A DNA stretch of 64,000 nt from Chitinophagaceae bacterium (GCA_024508725.1 JANINS010000001.1:243837-307836); one strand, 5' to 3'; positions 26,121 to 34,351 are shown, counted from the first letter of the stretch. Numbers and translations: made by a program. Notes: generated by a model from the sequence alone, not told the origin.

Positions 26121-26369
26121 ATGACCTACAATAACTTTAAAAACCTGAGCGAAAATGAACAGGCAGATTGCCTGTGGGATAAAGGTTTACCTGTAGGGAA
26201 ATATGATGCCGGAACAACCAGGTTTGTGTTGTACCAGGTAGATGAATTTTATGTTGAAGTGACCTACCAGACAGACTTTATGGAGATGGTTACACTCACA
26301 GCTTTCCAGATAAGCAATATCCCGGAGATATACCTGGCACAGGTAAATATCTCCGGGATTAAACATTAA
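26121..26369 (+). CDS. Small hypothetical protein
   Basis: An 82-residue protein (MTYNNFKNLSENEQADCLWD; GTTRFVLYQVDEFYVEVTYQ) with no signal or membrane segment. It follows the cold-shock gene by 23 bases and is probably co-transcribed. Similar small proteins accompany other genes in Bacteroidota, but I do not know the function. The end of the coding region contains a strong hairpin (26321-26357). Confidence 0.6.
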   Translation: MTYNNFKNLSENEQADCLWDKGLPVGKYDAGTTRFVLYQVDEFYVEVTYQTDFMEMVTLTAFQISNIPEIYLAQVNISGIKH

Positions 26370-26385
26370 TGCTAACGCATTAATG
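26321..26385. terminator. Tandem hairpins at a convergent gene junction
   Basis: Two perfect or near-perfect hairpins: CCCGGAGATA/TATCTCCGGG with inner ACCTG/CAGGT (26321-26357), and CATTAATGC/GCATTAATG (26364-26372, 26377-26385) spanning both stop codons. They probably act as a bidirectional terminator, although the T-runs are weak. Confidence 0.5.
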
Positions 26386-26569
26386 CTGCTATAATTTTTT
26401 GTTCTGCCAACTGGATATCAAAAGAGAAGAAACATTCTATTGCACTATCGGCAGCAGCTTCAAAAGGCTCATACTTCCTGCTCTTCCCCGTGAATACGTC
26501 TTTTCCTTTTGCATTCGTGATCAGTTCTATCTGAAGATCAGGATGGTCTAAAATCTTTTGCTGCCGCAT
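26372..26569 (-). CDS. Small hypothetical protein
   Basis: A 65-residue soluble protein (MRQQKILDHPDLQIELITNA; AADSAIECFFSFDIQLAEQK). No family is recognised. It begins 3 bases after the stop of the cold-shock-domain gene on the same strand and is likely to be in an operon rhlE - CSD - this gene. Confidence 0.5.
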   Translation of the reverse strand: MRQQKILDHPDLQIELITNAKGKDVFTGKSRKYEPFEAAADSAIECFFSFDIQLAEQKIIAALMR

Positions 26570-26572
26570 TAT

Positions 26573-27028
26573 TTATGATTTTTTCATTACGTTAGCCGCA
26601 CTGTCTCCTTTAAGAGTACGTTGCAGATCGAAGCTAACCTTATCGCCTTCTTTCAACTCGCCATGTATTGAGTTGATATGAACGAATACTGACTTCTGCG
26701 TATCAAGGTCACGCAAAAAGCCATAACCTTTGTCGTGATTGAACATGGTTACCACGCCGTTTCTTCTTGCATCTTCTTCAGCTGCAGCCTGGCGTTTGGT
26801 AATATCGAGTTCAATCTCGTGAGCATTGATCTCTTTTTTCTTTTTAGGATCCGGTGGTGTTGATGTAAAGTTTCCGTCTTCATCAATGTACACCATCATA
26901 TCTTCTAAAGAAGCACCTTTCTGAGAATTTGCTTTTCTTTCTTCACGCTTCTCTGCTTTCTCCTGGCGCTTTTCAAGTTTCTTTTTTTCTTTATCTCTTT
27001 TACTAAATGTTGCTTTTGATTTTGCCAT
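26573..27028 (-). CDS. Cold-shock-domain protein with charged N-terminal extension
   Basis: A 151-residue protein: a highly charged N-terminus (about 1-40, KKLEKRQEKAEKREERKA), a linker, and a C-terminal cold-shock domain (about 88-150) with RNP1-like DKGYGFLRD and RNP2-like VFVHINS. The combination with a DEAD-box helicase immediately upstream (24 bases) is common in Bacteroidota and suggests joint RNA remodelling in the cold. Confidence 0.9.
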   Translation of the reverse strand: MAKSKATFSKRDKEKKKLEKRQEKAEKREERKANSQKGASLEDMMVYIDEDGNFTSTPPDPKKKKEINAHEIELDITKRQAAAEEDARRNGVVTMFNHDKGYGFLRDLDTQKSVFVHINSIHGELKEGDKVSFDLQRTLKGDSAANVMKKS

Positions 27029-27052
27029 ATGTATTAACTGATCAATTTTATT

Positions 27053-28276
27053 TTATCGTTGCATAAATGTTCTTCCTCTTCTGCCGCCTGTTCTCAATGC
27101 GGTATGTGGCATTGCAGGCCGTGGCGGTAAAGCCAACCCGGGATTGTCCATCACAAACGGATGATCGTTTACCACGGGAACGGTTTGGTTGGTGATCTTC
27201 TGGATATCTCTCATGTACATTTTCTCTTCCATCGAGCAGAAAGAGATCGCTTTTCCTTCTTCACCGGCTCTTCCTGTTCTACCGATACGATGCACATAGG
27301 TTTCAGGGATATTTGGAATGTCGTAGTTGATCACATGCGTGAGCTTATCGATATCAATTCCCCTGGCAGCAATATCTGTAGCCACCAATACCCTGATATT
27401 TTTTTTCTTAAAGTTGTCCAATGCTGTTTGCCTGGCGTTCTGCGATTTGTTGCCGTGTATGGCCTGCGCCATAATATTATCCCGCATCAAATGCTTGCAC
27501 AACTTATCTGCACCATGCTTGGTTTGCGTAAACACCAGTGCATTTTCGATATTGCCTGTTTTAAGTACGTGCAATAACAAAGACACTTTGTTTTGTTTGT
27601 CTACGAAGTACAAAGACTGGTCGATCTTTTCTGCAGTAGAAGAAACAGGTGTGACTTCTACCTTCACTGCATTGTGTAAAAGCATTTGCGCCAGTCGCTG
27701 GATCTCTGTGGGCATGGTTGCCGAGAAGAAAAGCGTTTGTTTTCTTTCAGGAAGTTTGGCCACCACTTTTTTTACATCGGTGATGAATCCCATATCCAGC
27801 ATACGATCTGCTTCATCGAGTACAAATATTTCTATCTGGTCTAATGAAACATAACGTTGCGATATCAGGTCCAATAATCTTCCAGGTGTGGCGATAAGAA
27901 TATCTACACCTCTTTTTAAAGCCGTTACCTGCCGATGCTGTGGTACACCACCAAATACAACAGTGTGTTTGAGTGACAGGTTCTTACCATATTCGGTAAA
28001 GCTCTCGTGTATCTGTATTGCCAGCTCTCTTGTTGGTGTAAGTACCAGGGCTTTGATGCCTGGTTTGTTGTTTTGTGTGCGTTCGCTAAGCAACTGCAAC
28101 ATAGGAATGGCAAAAGCCGCTGTTTTACCGGTTCCTGTTTGTGCACAGCCTAAGATGTCTCTGCCGCTTAATACCACAGGAATGGCTTTTTCCTGTATGG
28201 GTGTGGGTTGTGTATAACCCTGTGATTGCAACGCTTTTAAGATCGGTGCAGCCACGTTCAATTGTTCAAAATTCAA
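27053..28276 (-). CDS. rhlE: DEAD-box RNA helicase, RhlE type
   Basis: ATP-dependent RNA helicase of 407 residues. Motifs in order: Q-motif [28 protein letters not shown], Ia [32 protein letters not shown] and [12 protein letters not shown]. The C-terminal tail is short and basic ([12 protein letters not shown]), as in RhlE, and probably helps RNA binding. It is the first gene of a leftward unit with a cold-shock-domain protein. A role in ribosome assembly or mRNA decay in the cold is likely. Confidence 0.92.
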   Translation of the reverse strand: MNFEQLNVAAPILKALQSQGYTQPTPIQEKAIPVVLSGRDILGCAQTGTGKTAAFAIPMLQLLSERTQNNKPGIKALVLTPTRELAIQIHESFTEYGKNLSLKHTVVFGGVPQHRQVTALKRGVDILIATPGRLLDLISQRYVSLDQIEIFVLDEADRMLDMGFITDVKKVVAKLPERKQTLFFSATMPTEIQRLAQMLLHNAVKVEVTPVSSTAEKIDQSLYFVDKQNKVSLLLHVLKTGNIENALVFTQTKHGADKLCKHLMRDNIMAQAIHGNKSQNARQTALDNFKKKNIRVLVATDIAARGIDIDKLTHVINYDIPNIPETYVHRIGRTGRAGEEGKAISFCSMEEKMYMRDIQKITNQTVPVVNDHPFVMDNPGLALPPRPAMPHTALRTGGRRGRTFMQR

Positions 28277-28731
28277 AATACTCTAATAATTGTCTGATCT
28301 AATTACAACCTTACAAATGATATGAAAGATCGGTTGTGGATGGTTCATCTGTATGACTTGATGAACTTAGTGGAGTAGAACTTCTAGTCAGTTACAATGA
28401 AAATATCTATAACATAGCAAATGTACGTAATTTAAGTTAAAGGGGGTGTTAAGGAAATTAACTCTCATCCCGAAGGGGTGAAATAAGACCTATGTCGCAA
28501 CGGGAATACATACATATCAACATAGTTTGATCACGTTGCAGCACATTGAATTATTGCATTTACGCTTTAACTACGGCCAATGGTGGACTGATCTATGGGT
28601 GATGGTGCTGTGATAGTGCCGGGATCAATGCCTAATAGTGCAGGAATACTACAATCATCCCAAATAAACAATAGAACCGGTACTGTTTTTTGTGATGGTG
28701 TACAGGTTTACTTTAGCTGTAAACGTTTGTT
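28277..28731. other. Intergenic start of accessory region
   Basis: No gene is supported. The stretch includes the rhlE promoter side and, at 28521-28543, one copy of a 23-base sequence whose inverted copy lies at 32001-32023 just before the recombinase gene. A 67-codon ORF at 28595-28798 overlaps the next gene and is not credible. Confidence 0.4.
28521..28543. repeat. Left copy of a 23-bp inverted repeat flanking 28.5-32.0 kb
   Basis: Reads CATAGTTTGATCACGTTGCA and three more bases. Its reverse complement matches 21 of 23 bases of 32001-32023. The two copies bound a 3.5-kb accessory block. Confidence 0.55.
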
Positions 28732-29304
28732 ATGGCTAAGCAATCGGGTGAGTACAAGATCACGGGTACTTATGATGACATCACTTTCTATGAAATGAAC
28801 GGGCAACATTATGCCCGTGAAAAAAGTTCGCTTACCGGTAAGCGGGTAAAGAAAGACCCTGCGTTTAAGCGAACGATGGCACTTGCCGAAATATTTGGCC
28901 GTACCAACAAGATCGTGAGCCTGGTGTATGCAAAGCTCCCTGCGAAAGAAAAAGGCAGGGATGTACGATATTCTATGATCAGGAGGGCCAGAAAGATGGT
29001 GGAGGCAGGCATGGCAACAGCGGAGATCATTGCAGCCCTTACACCTGTAAGGGATCATGGGGCTGCAGGTACGGCTTTGTTGAAAAAAGTACTTGTTAAT
29101 GCGAGACTGAAGAACCCGGACAATTCTCCCAGGCATTTTCCTGTTGATAAATCGACCTGCGTGGCAGGAAAGCAGATACGTAGTAATTTGAGCATCGCTT
29201 TGCCCAGCAAGTCGTTACGCTCTCGGTACGCTTTCGGTGTTAAGTCGCTACCCGGACAAATTAACGCAAAGGATAGGTATCAGGTGATGGAGGTGTGCGT
29301 GTGA
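28732..29304 (+). CDS. Hypothetical protein of accessory region
   Basis: A 190-residue basic, soluble protein (GEYKITGTYDDITFYEMNGQ; SSLTGKRVKKDPAFKRTMAL; GRDVRYSMIRRARKMVEAGM). It resembles hypothetical proteins repeated within Chitinophagaceae genomes; no domain is recognised. The C-terminal third after about residue 125 is of lower coding quality and could be a frame read into neighbouring sequence. Function unknown. Confidence 0.55.
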   Translation: MAKQSGEYKITGTYDDITFYEMNGQHYAREKSSLTGKRVKKDPAFKRTMALAEIFGRTNKIVSLVYAKLPAKEKGRDVRYSMIRRARKMVEAGMATAEIIAALTPVRDHGAAGTALLKKVLVNARLKNPDNSPRHFPVDKSTCVAGKQIRSNLSIALPSKSLRSRYAFGVKSLPGQINAKDRYQVMEVCV

Positions 29305-29751
29305 TTGGTTTAAGGGAAAGCGGTGGAAGTTGTAAGCGCTTAAACGCAGAGGACGCAAAGTGGTTCCTGGCGGAACAATTCCTGACACAAAGGCGCAATC
29401 TATGTTAGGATGTTTTGTATGTATGAACTTACCCTTAATCCCTCTCCAAAAGAGAGGGAGGGTTCTAACTTAATGGCATTGCCCCGACCTCATAGTCAGA
29501 CCGGGACGGTCAGACTATGTGCGAGATATTCTGTAAAGTTTTCCCAGTACAACATACTGCTGTTTGCTTCGGGTTTTGTTCGGGTCTGGTTCGGTCATCC
29601 TTCGATTGTATAGCGAAGCAGGGTAAAGCCAGAACCTATCCAGATACGAAGCAAGCCCGGACTTGAGTCGTTTAACAAACCCTGTAACATCCCTATAATA
29701 TCCCTGTAAGATCCCTATGACTACCCTATCTCCAGTTTTAAACAAAGGATT
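29305..29751. other. Intergenic stretch without supported gene
   Basis: Contains a CCCTCTCC/GGGAGGG-type intergenic repeat near 29445-29465 and no convincing ORF; frames at 29410-29613 and 29515-29745 have no protein-like composition. Confidence 0.4.
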
Positions 29752-30186
29752 TTATGACGTTGCCGGTGAAGGAAAGGCAGTTACAATTTTACCGCTGTTA
29801 TCTGTAATAACGATGATGCAGCTTGCAGGGTTACCAATGTTATCAAAGCCGATCACGTTACCTGTATCCCATACACGGCGGTAATTGCAACTGCCATTCA
29901 TGGGTGCAGGTGCTATTATGTAAGCAGAACGAATGTGTTCGAGTATCTCCGTTACAGGAATATGGAACTTACCCGTTTGGGGATGGCGGTTGATCCTGTA
30001 GTAATGCCTTTCCAGGATATGTGCCAGGGCTGTAGCCGTGAGATAGTAGTCTCTTTTGAAGAGCTGCTTTTTGTTGCTGATCTGTAACTGCAGAAAAGCC
30101 TTGGCACAGAGATCATCCACCCACTGCTGGGTATCTGCCAGCAGGAAGACCAGCCTGATCCATTCGGTTTCGTTGAAGGTGTACAT
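29752..30186 (-). CDS. Hypothetical protein
   Basis: A 144-residue soluble protein (MYTFNETEWIRLVFLLADTQ; AFLQLQISNKKQLFKRDYYL; YYRINRHPQTGKFHIPVTEI). No signal peptide or known motif. It lies 10 bases downstream of another small leftward gene, likely in one operon. The composition looks coding but no function can be proposed. Confidence 0.6.
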   Translation of the reverse strand: MYTFNETEWIRLVFLLADTQQWVDDLCAKAFLQLQISNKKQLFKRDYYLTATALAHILERHYYRINRHPQTGKFHIPVTEILEHIRSAYIIAPAPMNGSCNYRRVWDTGNVIGFDNIGNPASCIIVITDNSGKIVTAFPSPATS

Positions 30187-30196
30187 AGGGCTTTGT

Positions 30197-30451
30197 TTAG
30201 GGCATGAGCTTTCTCACCAGTTCGATCTCTATCTCCGTTTCCTGGTATGCAAGGGTGAGCGATTCGAGCATGCTTTTCTTATCTACAACATAGTTGGGTG
30301 ACTGCAGTTTGTTCACAAGGTCTTTAAGTTGTTCGTTGCGGAGCTCTGCTGCATAGAAGAATTGTTTGAACACGTGGATGAGCTCGGGGCTGTAGAGTTG
30401 CTGGTGGGTGACGAGGCTTTGGCCGTTGAAGTTGTGGATGTTTAATATCAT
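30197..30451 (-). CDS. Small hypothetical helical protein
   Basis: An 84-residue protein, mostly helical (LYSPELIHVFKQFFYAAELR; MLESLTLAYQETEIEIELVR). The start MILNIHNFNGQSL at 30451 is chosen; the open frame continues upstream through repeat sequence to 30595 without protein character. Co-directional and nearly contiguous with the gene at 29752-30186. Unknown function. Confidence 0.55.
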   Translation of the reverse strand: MILNIHNFNGQSLVTHQQLYSPELIHVFKQFFYAAELRNEQLKDLVNKLQSPNYVVDKKSMLESLTLAYQETEIEIELVRKLMP

Positions 30452-30627
30452 GGTGTTTGTTTTTTGTTTGAGTTGTAGGCTGCTGCGCAGCTTTTTTATA
30501 CGTTCTTTACCTCTGTGTCTTTTATTATCTTGTTGGTATCGGTGAATGCTTCGCATTTCTTGCTTGTCCAAGAAAGAACCAAAGAAAGACCCCAACGAAA
30601 GATCTTACGCCACTTTCGTTGGATCAC

Positions 30628-30925
30628 GCCGTGATGTGGCTGTGGTGCTACTGTGACTTCGGCTGTGAATCGCTAGTGTACACTTCATAAACACATCGAG
30701 CGTAATATTTTGAAGAGGGGGTTACCCCTTATCCTGAGTTGTGCAATTCATCAGCATATAAGCACCGGCGTTCACTGCGCCGTGATGTGGCTGTGGTGCT
30801 ACTGTGACTTCGGCTGTATATCGCTAGTGTACACTTCATAAACACAAAGAGCATGATGCTTTGAAGAGTGGGTTACCCTTATCCTTAGTTGTTCAATGTG
30901 CATAGAAAACGGTGTTCACAGCGCC
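30628..30925. repeat. Direct repeat of about 150 bp, two copies
   Basis: Copy 1 (30628-30777) and copy 2 (30779-30925) share long identical stretches, beginning GCCGTGATGTGGCTGTGGTG and including CGCTAGTGTACACTTCATAA, and diverge towards the 3' end. The region 30452-31050 has no supported gene; the repeats fill its centre. Confidence 0.7.
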
Positions 30926-31050
30926 TTGATTTAACTGAAGTAACACCTGAGACTTCAGCGTTATTAATTCGATTGTATATTTTACCGAATGCTGCAGTGT
31001 GATATTGGGGAGAGTGGTGGAGTGGTTCACTCTTTAAGAGTGAGCCACTC

Positions 31051-31323
31051 TTATTCTTTACTCCCCTCTTTCTTCTCTGGTGGATGCCAGTGTGCTGTTT
31101 CTTGTTGGGCGACATCTAAGAGTTCGAAGAGATCGTTGAGTTGCCAGAGGAACTCATCGAGGTAGAGCGGAACGCCTACTCTGAGCTCGTAAGCGAGGCA
31201 GTCTAATAGCATACATCGCAGATTGCGGCTGAGCTTTGCTGCATGGTGGGTGCTAAAGTAATTTAATACTACTTCGCTGAATACAGGGCTGAGGGTTCTT
31301 TGAATGGTTTTGGATGTGGCCAT
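31051..31323 (-). CDS. Small hypothetical protein of accessory region
   Basis: A 90-residue mostly helical protein (FSEVVLNYFSTHHAAKLSRN; LCYEL-like LAYELRVGVPLYLDEFLWQL) with an acidic tail. No known domain. It is 28 bases downstream of the Xre-type gene on the same strand and is probably co-transcribed with it, hence possibly part of the same regulatory or addiction module; that is inference. Confidence 0.55.
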   Translation of the reverse strand: MATSKTIQRTLSPVFSEVVLNYFSTHHAAKLSRNLRCMLLDCLAYELRVGVPLYLDEFLWQLNDLFELLDVAQQETAHWHPPEKKEGSKE

Positions 31324-31351
31324 GGTGTAGTGTTTATGGATGTACAGGGTG

Positions 31352-31627
31352 TTATATGCCGATGGTTAAGTTGTTGATCCTTTCTTTCTGCAGATGCAAT
31401 AGTTCGAATGCATTCTGCAATTGGTCTAACTGGGCGGAAGATTGCCAGAGGTAATGCGGTTGAATATTGAAAAGCTTGCCGAGTACTTTGGATTCTGTGT
31501 CTGTCATTAGTGCATCGCAGGCTTCCAGTGCCTGGTACCGTTTGATGGTGAGCCCGGCTTTTACAGCTACCTGTTTTTCGGTGAAGCGGGATTGCTCACG
31601 GCAGTGGCGGAGGAGGAAGTTTTGCAT
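31352..31627 (-). CDS. Xre/Cro-type helix-turn-helix protein
   Basis: A 91-residue protein whose first 60 residues fit an HTH_XRE fold (FTEKQVAVKAGLTIKRYQAL, then ESKVLGKLFNIQPHYLW), followed by a helical tail. It diverges from another Xre-type regulator (31789) across a 160-bp region carrying the palindrome CGACTA-ATTA-TAGTCG and two copies of AGTCGTATTAGGT, one close to each gene. It probably regulates this divergent pair, including the recombinase. Confidence 0.65.
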   Translation of the reverse strand: MQNFLLRHCREQSRFTEKQVAVKAGLTIKRYQALEACDALMTDTESKVLGKLFNIQPHYLWQSSAQLDQLQNAFELLHLQKERINNLTIGI

Positions 31628-31639
31628 AAATCTTATTTA

Positions 31640-31736
31640 AGTCGTATTAGGTGAATAATTTATTCAAATACAATATAAAAGTAATGAATAAAATTAAATA
31701 AGAAATTAAAAACGACTAATTATAGTCGTATTAGGT
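31640..31736. promoter_or_regulatory. Divergent operator region of the recombinase regulator
   Basis: AGTCGTATTAGGT occurs twice as a direct repeat (31640-31652 and 31724-31736), the second overlapping the palindrome CGACTA (31713-31718) / TAGTCG (31723-31728). A TATATTTG -7 box lies at 31772-31779 before the plus-strand regulator. The sites are well placed for Xre-type repressors. Confidence 0.6.
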
Positions 31737-31788
31737 TTATTTTGTAGAGAAATGAGGTTTTTGTATGCTATTATATTTGATAATAGCT

Positions 31789-31986
31789 ATGGATTACAAT
31801 CGTATCAAAGCAGTTCTTGCAGAGAAAAAAGTAACTAATAACAAATTAGCTGAGTTGTTAGGAGTGGCACCACAAACTGTATCGCGATGGTGTACAAATG
31901 ATCAGCAGCCATCGATTGAGACGTTGTTTGCGATTGCCACTGCTTTGGATGTTGATGTGCGGCAACTACTTGTTTCGAATAAGTAA
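31789..31986 (+). CDS. Xre-family transcriptional regulator upstream of the recombinase
   Basis: A 65-residue single-domain HTH_XRE protein (NKLAELLGVAPQTVSRWCTN for the HTH core; IETLFAIATALDVDVRQLLV). The start at ATG 31789 is chosen because a TATATTTG promoter box overlaps the longer alternative beginning at 31765. It is 48 bases upstream of the tyrosine recombinase on the same strand, so it may control and be co-transcribed with it. Classical integrases are LexA-controlled; this is a different arrangement. Confidence 0.85.
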   Translation: MDYNRIKAVLAEKKVTNNKLAELLGVAPQTVSRWCTNDQQPSIETLFAIATALDVDVRQLLVSNK

Positions 31987-32000
31987 TTGGCAAATGAATT

Positions 32001-32023
32001 TGCTACAACGTGATCAAATTATG
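32001..32023. repeat. Right copy of a 23-bp inverted repeat flanking 28.5-32.0 kb
   Basis: Reads TGCTACAACGTGATCAAATT plus three bases. It is the inverted partner of 28521-28543 (21 of 23 bases) and lies in the 48-bp gap between the Xre regulator and the recombinase start. Confidence 0.55.
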
Positions 32024-32034
32024 TAAATTAGTGA

Positions 32035-33192
32035 ATGCCCGTGATTACACTACAGCCCATGTTTCATCGCAAGCAGGAAGTGATCGCATTACGCTTTACA
32101 CATGATTCAACAGTAAACAACGCCATTAAAAAAATCTTTCTTGCGAAATGGAGCAGTACGAACAAATGCTGGTACATACCCTGTACAAAAGCACATTACC
32201 TGATGCTGGTCTCTGCCACTCAAGGAATCGCCACGCTTAATACTGAAGCCTTAAGAAACTATCTCAGCCAGCGTAATGCTTTGCCTGTACAACCAGGCAA
32301 ACCGCTTAGAAGCAGTACCTCGAAAATGATCATAGCCCACCCGCTGAATACAGTGAATACAAAGGCACTGGAAGCATACAAAAATATGCTGGTGCTAAAG
32401 GGTTACAGCAGTAATACGATCAGGAATTATTCCAATGAACTTCATCATTTACTTCGATTATTAGGTAACAGGAACATCGATGACCTGCAAAAGGAACATG
32501 TTATGAGTTACCTGCTGTGGATGCTGGAGAAAAGAGGCTGTTCGGAAACACAGGTGCATACTGCCGTAAATGCTATTAAATTCTATTTTGAACAGGTACT
32601 TAAAAAGGAGAAAGCCTTCTATGATCTGCCCCGTCCTAAAAAGCCACTGAAGTTGCCGTCGGTTTTAGCAGAAGAAGAGGTTATCAATATAATTAAGCAT
32701 GTAAAAAACTTAAAACACAGAGCCATTTTAATGACGGGATATTCGGCAGGACTCAGGGTTAGTGAAATAGTGAACCTTAAAACTGTAGATATAGACAGCA
32801 AAAGAATGATGATGCACCTGCATGGAGCCAAAGGCAAGAAAGACAGGATGGTACCCTTATCTAAAAAGCTCCTGGAAGTTTTGAGGGAGTATTATAAAGT
32901 ACACAAACCGAAAGAATATTTATTTGAAGGAGCTGATGGTGGTGCCTATAGTACCAGGAGTGTGCAGGAAATATTGAAGCAGGCAAAGCATAAAGCAGGC
33001 ATAAACAAGACAGGCAGTACTCATATGATGAGGCATAGTTATGCAACCCATTTATTAGAATCCGGCACCGATCTGAGGTATATACAAGAACTTTTGGGTC
33101 ATAATAGTGTAATGACTACGATGCGTTATACACACGTGAGCAAAAAGAACCTAGCTAAAATTGAAAGCCCCCTGGATAAGTTAGAATGGTAG
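32035..33192 (+). CDS. Tyrosine recombinase, proposed cassette integrase (Xer-like, not canonical IntI)
   Basis: A 385-residue recombinase: an extra N-terminal module (about 1-95), SAM-like core-binding domain (about 108-200) and catalytic domain with Arg241 (GLRVSE), Lys266 (AKGKKDR), His330/Arg333 (HMMRH), His356 (LGHNS) and Tyr365 (MRYTHVS). The C-terminus ESPLDKL resembles the SPLDAL end of IntI1. Lys-to-His spacing is 64 residues, like Xer proteins (about 72) and unlike IntI1 (about 106), so the integron-specific additional domain is absent. It lies immediately upstream of, and in the same direction as, 25 cassettes. Role as cassette integrase is inferred from context; a plain Xer or phage-type integrase is the alternative. 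Confidence 0.85.
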   Translation: MPVITLQPMFHRKQEVIALRFTHDSTVNNAIKKIFLAKWSSTNKCWYIPCTKAHYLMLVSATQGIATLNTEALRNYLSQRNALPVQPGKPLRSSTSKMIIAHPLNTVNTKALEAYKNMLVLKGYSSNTIRNYSNELHHLLRLLGNRNIDDLQKEHVMSYLLWMLEKRGCSETQVHTAVNAIKFYFEQVLKKEKAFYDLPRPKKPLKLPSVLAEEEVINIIKHVKNLKHRAILMTGYSAGLRVSEIVNLKTVDIDSKRMMMHLHGAKGKKDRMVPLSKKLLEVLREYYKVHKPKEYLFEGADGGAYSTRSVQEILKQAKHKAGINKTGSTHMMRHSYATHLLESGTDLRYIQELLGHNSVMTTMRYTHVSKKNLAKIESPLDKLEW

Positions 33193-33297
33193 TTGCGTTT
33201 TTTTGGGTAGATAATATATTCTACTTAAAATTACGCAATAAGAAGATGTTGTTGATCAATACCTTTTGGTTAAATTTATTGCGTATATTTATTGTTG
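33193..33297 (+). other. Putative attI-like primary recombination site
   Basis: Between the recombinase stop and the first cassette. The cassette junction is GTT at 33294-33296 (G/TT). Just upstream is a perfect 10-bp inverted repeat, TACGCAATAA (33232-33241) and TTATTGCGTA (33276-33285), the second arm only 8 bases from the junction, suitable as recombinase-binding arms. No attC-like fold is present on this side, as expected for an attI. Confidence 0.6.
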
Positions 33298-33315
33298 CCA
33301 GCAATTATATCGACC

Positions 33316-34140
33316 ATGCGTAAATTGACAATCCTATTTATTTTGACCCTTTTGAGTGGACTTGTTAGGTCTCAAAACATTTATTCTGCTTTACAGCTGA
33401 ATGCTGAACGAGACTACAAAACCCAAAAACCAAAAAAAATTGTAGAGACAAATACTTTCTTTAATTCAAGTGGCAAACAGGTAGACAAGAACGTTAAGAC
33501 CTTTGACGACGCTGGAATGCTTTTAACAGAAGAACGGTATGATGACAACGGCACTTTAAAAGCAAGACTAACTTATACTAACGACACAATTCACAGAATT
33601 AAATTGATGAGAATTTTTGAAAGGTGGACACAGTTTGGCTATTCGAAAGAAACCGCATTTTATACTTATGACACAAACTTCTTTTTAACTGGCACAACCG
33701 ACAAAGACGCAAATGGAAACATCATTCGCCAAACAAATCTGGTTTGCAATGAAAAAGGACATCCAATTGAGTTATCACTATTTGACGGAAATGGAAATTC
33801 CTTTGGTAAAGAAACTGCCACATATTTATACGACAAAAACAAAGTCGTGACATCTGTAGTATCTAATGACGGTAGAGTTTTATCCAGTGACACTGTAAAA
33901 ATCAGCTTCACACAAGCAAGTAAATTTGCAGCAGCCAATGAAATTTATAATTCAAATGGTGACTTAACAAACTGGACAAGACGAAGCTTAAACGGAACTG
34001 AAACAATCTTTGAAGAAGAATATACTTATGACAGTTTTGGCAACTGCATAGAAAACAAAATTTTCAAGGTGACAGTTAAAGGAAATGGCAAACGTAAACG
34101 AGAGAATGACAGAATTTTTAGAAAAGAATATTCTTACTGA
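33316..34140 (+). CDS. Cassette 1: secreted YD-repeat-like protein
   Basis: First cassette (33295-34345). A 274-residue protein with a signal peptide (MRKLTILFILTLLSGLVRSQ) followed by beta-rich repeats of the YxYD type, e.g. ATYLYDKNKVVTSVV and EYTYDSFGNCIENK, resembling Rhs/YD or surface-repeat proteins. It should be periplasmic or surface-located. The start ATG 33316 follows the G/TT junction by 20 bases. Function unknown. The base composition and frequent GAC/ACT words resemble the other cassettes rather than the flanking chromosome. Confidence 0.8.
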   Translation: MRKLTILFILTLLSGLVRSQNIYSALQLNAERDYKTQKPKKIVETNTFFNSSGKQVDKNVKTFDDAGMLLTEERYDDNGTLKARLTYTNDTIHRIKLMRIFERWTQFGYSKETAFYTYDTNFFLTGTTDKDANGNIIRQTNLVCNEKGHPIELSLFDGNGNSFGKETATYLYDKNKVVTSVVSNDGRVLSSDTVKISFTQASKFAAANEIYNSNGDLTNWTRRSLNGTETIFEEEYTYDSFGNCIENKIFKVTVKGNGKRKRENDRIFRKEYSY

Positions 34141-34152
34141 CAAGAAATAACT

Positions 34153-34351
34153 GCTGGCAACAAAAGTATTTGCAAAAGCAGGGCTGGACAATGTAACATC
34201 AGCTGTGTGCAAGCATCAGCAGCGGTTCAGGCTGGACGTTCAATATTCAGCTTCAGTTCTTAACTTCAACAACATATTTTCAAATGGGCATTTGTACCGG
34301 GCTGGACAATCAATGAATTCCCTGCCTTCGCAAATACCCGAACCGTTAGCT
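34153..34351 (+). other. attC-like site 1
   Basis: Left box GCTGGCAAC (34153-34161) is the exact reverse complement of the cassette's first bases GTTGCCAGC (33294-33302). Inner arms share GTATTTGC; the right end is GTT at 34345. Length about 199 bp. Confidence 0.85.

Noticed and set aside
28595-28798. 67-codon ORF at the start of the accessory region
   Set aside because: Overlaps the better-supported gene at 28732 and has no protein character.
29410-29613. 67-codon ORF containing a CCCTCTCC-type repeat
   Set aside because: Translated intergenic repeat; no coding signature.
32035-33192. Calling the recombinase intI
   Set aside because: The IntI additional domain is missing and K-H spacing is Xer-like, so a gene symbol would overstate the identity.
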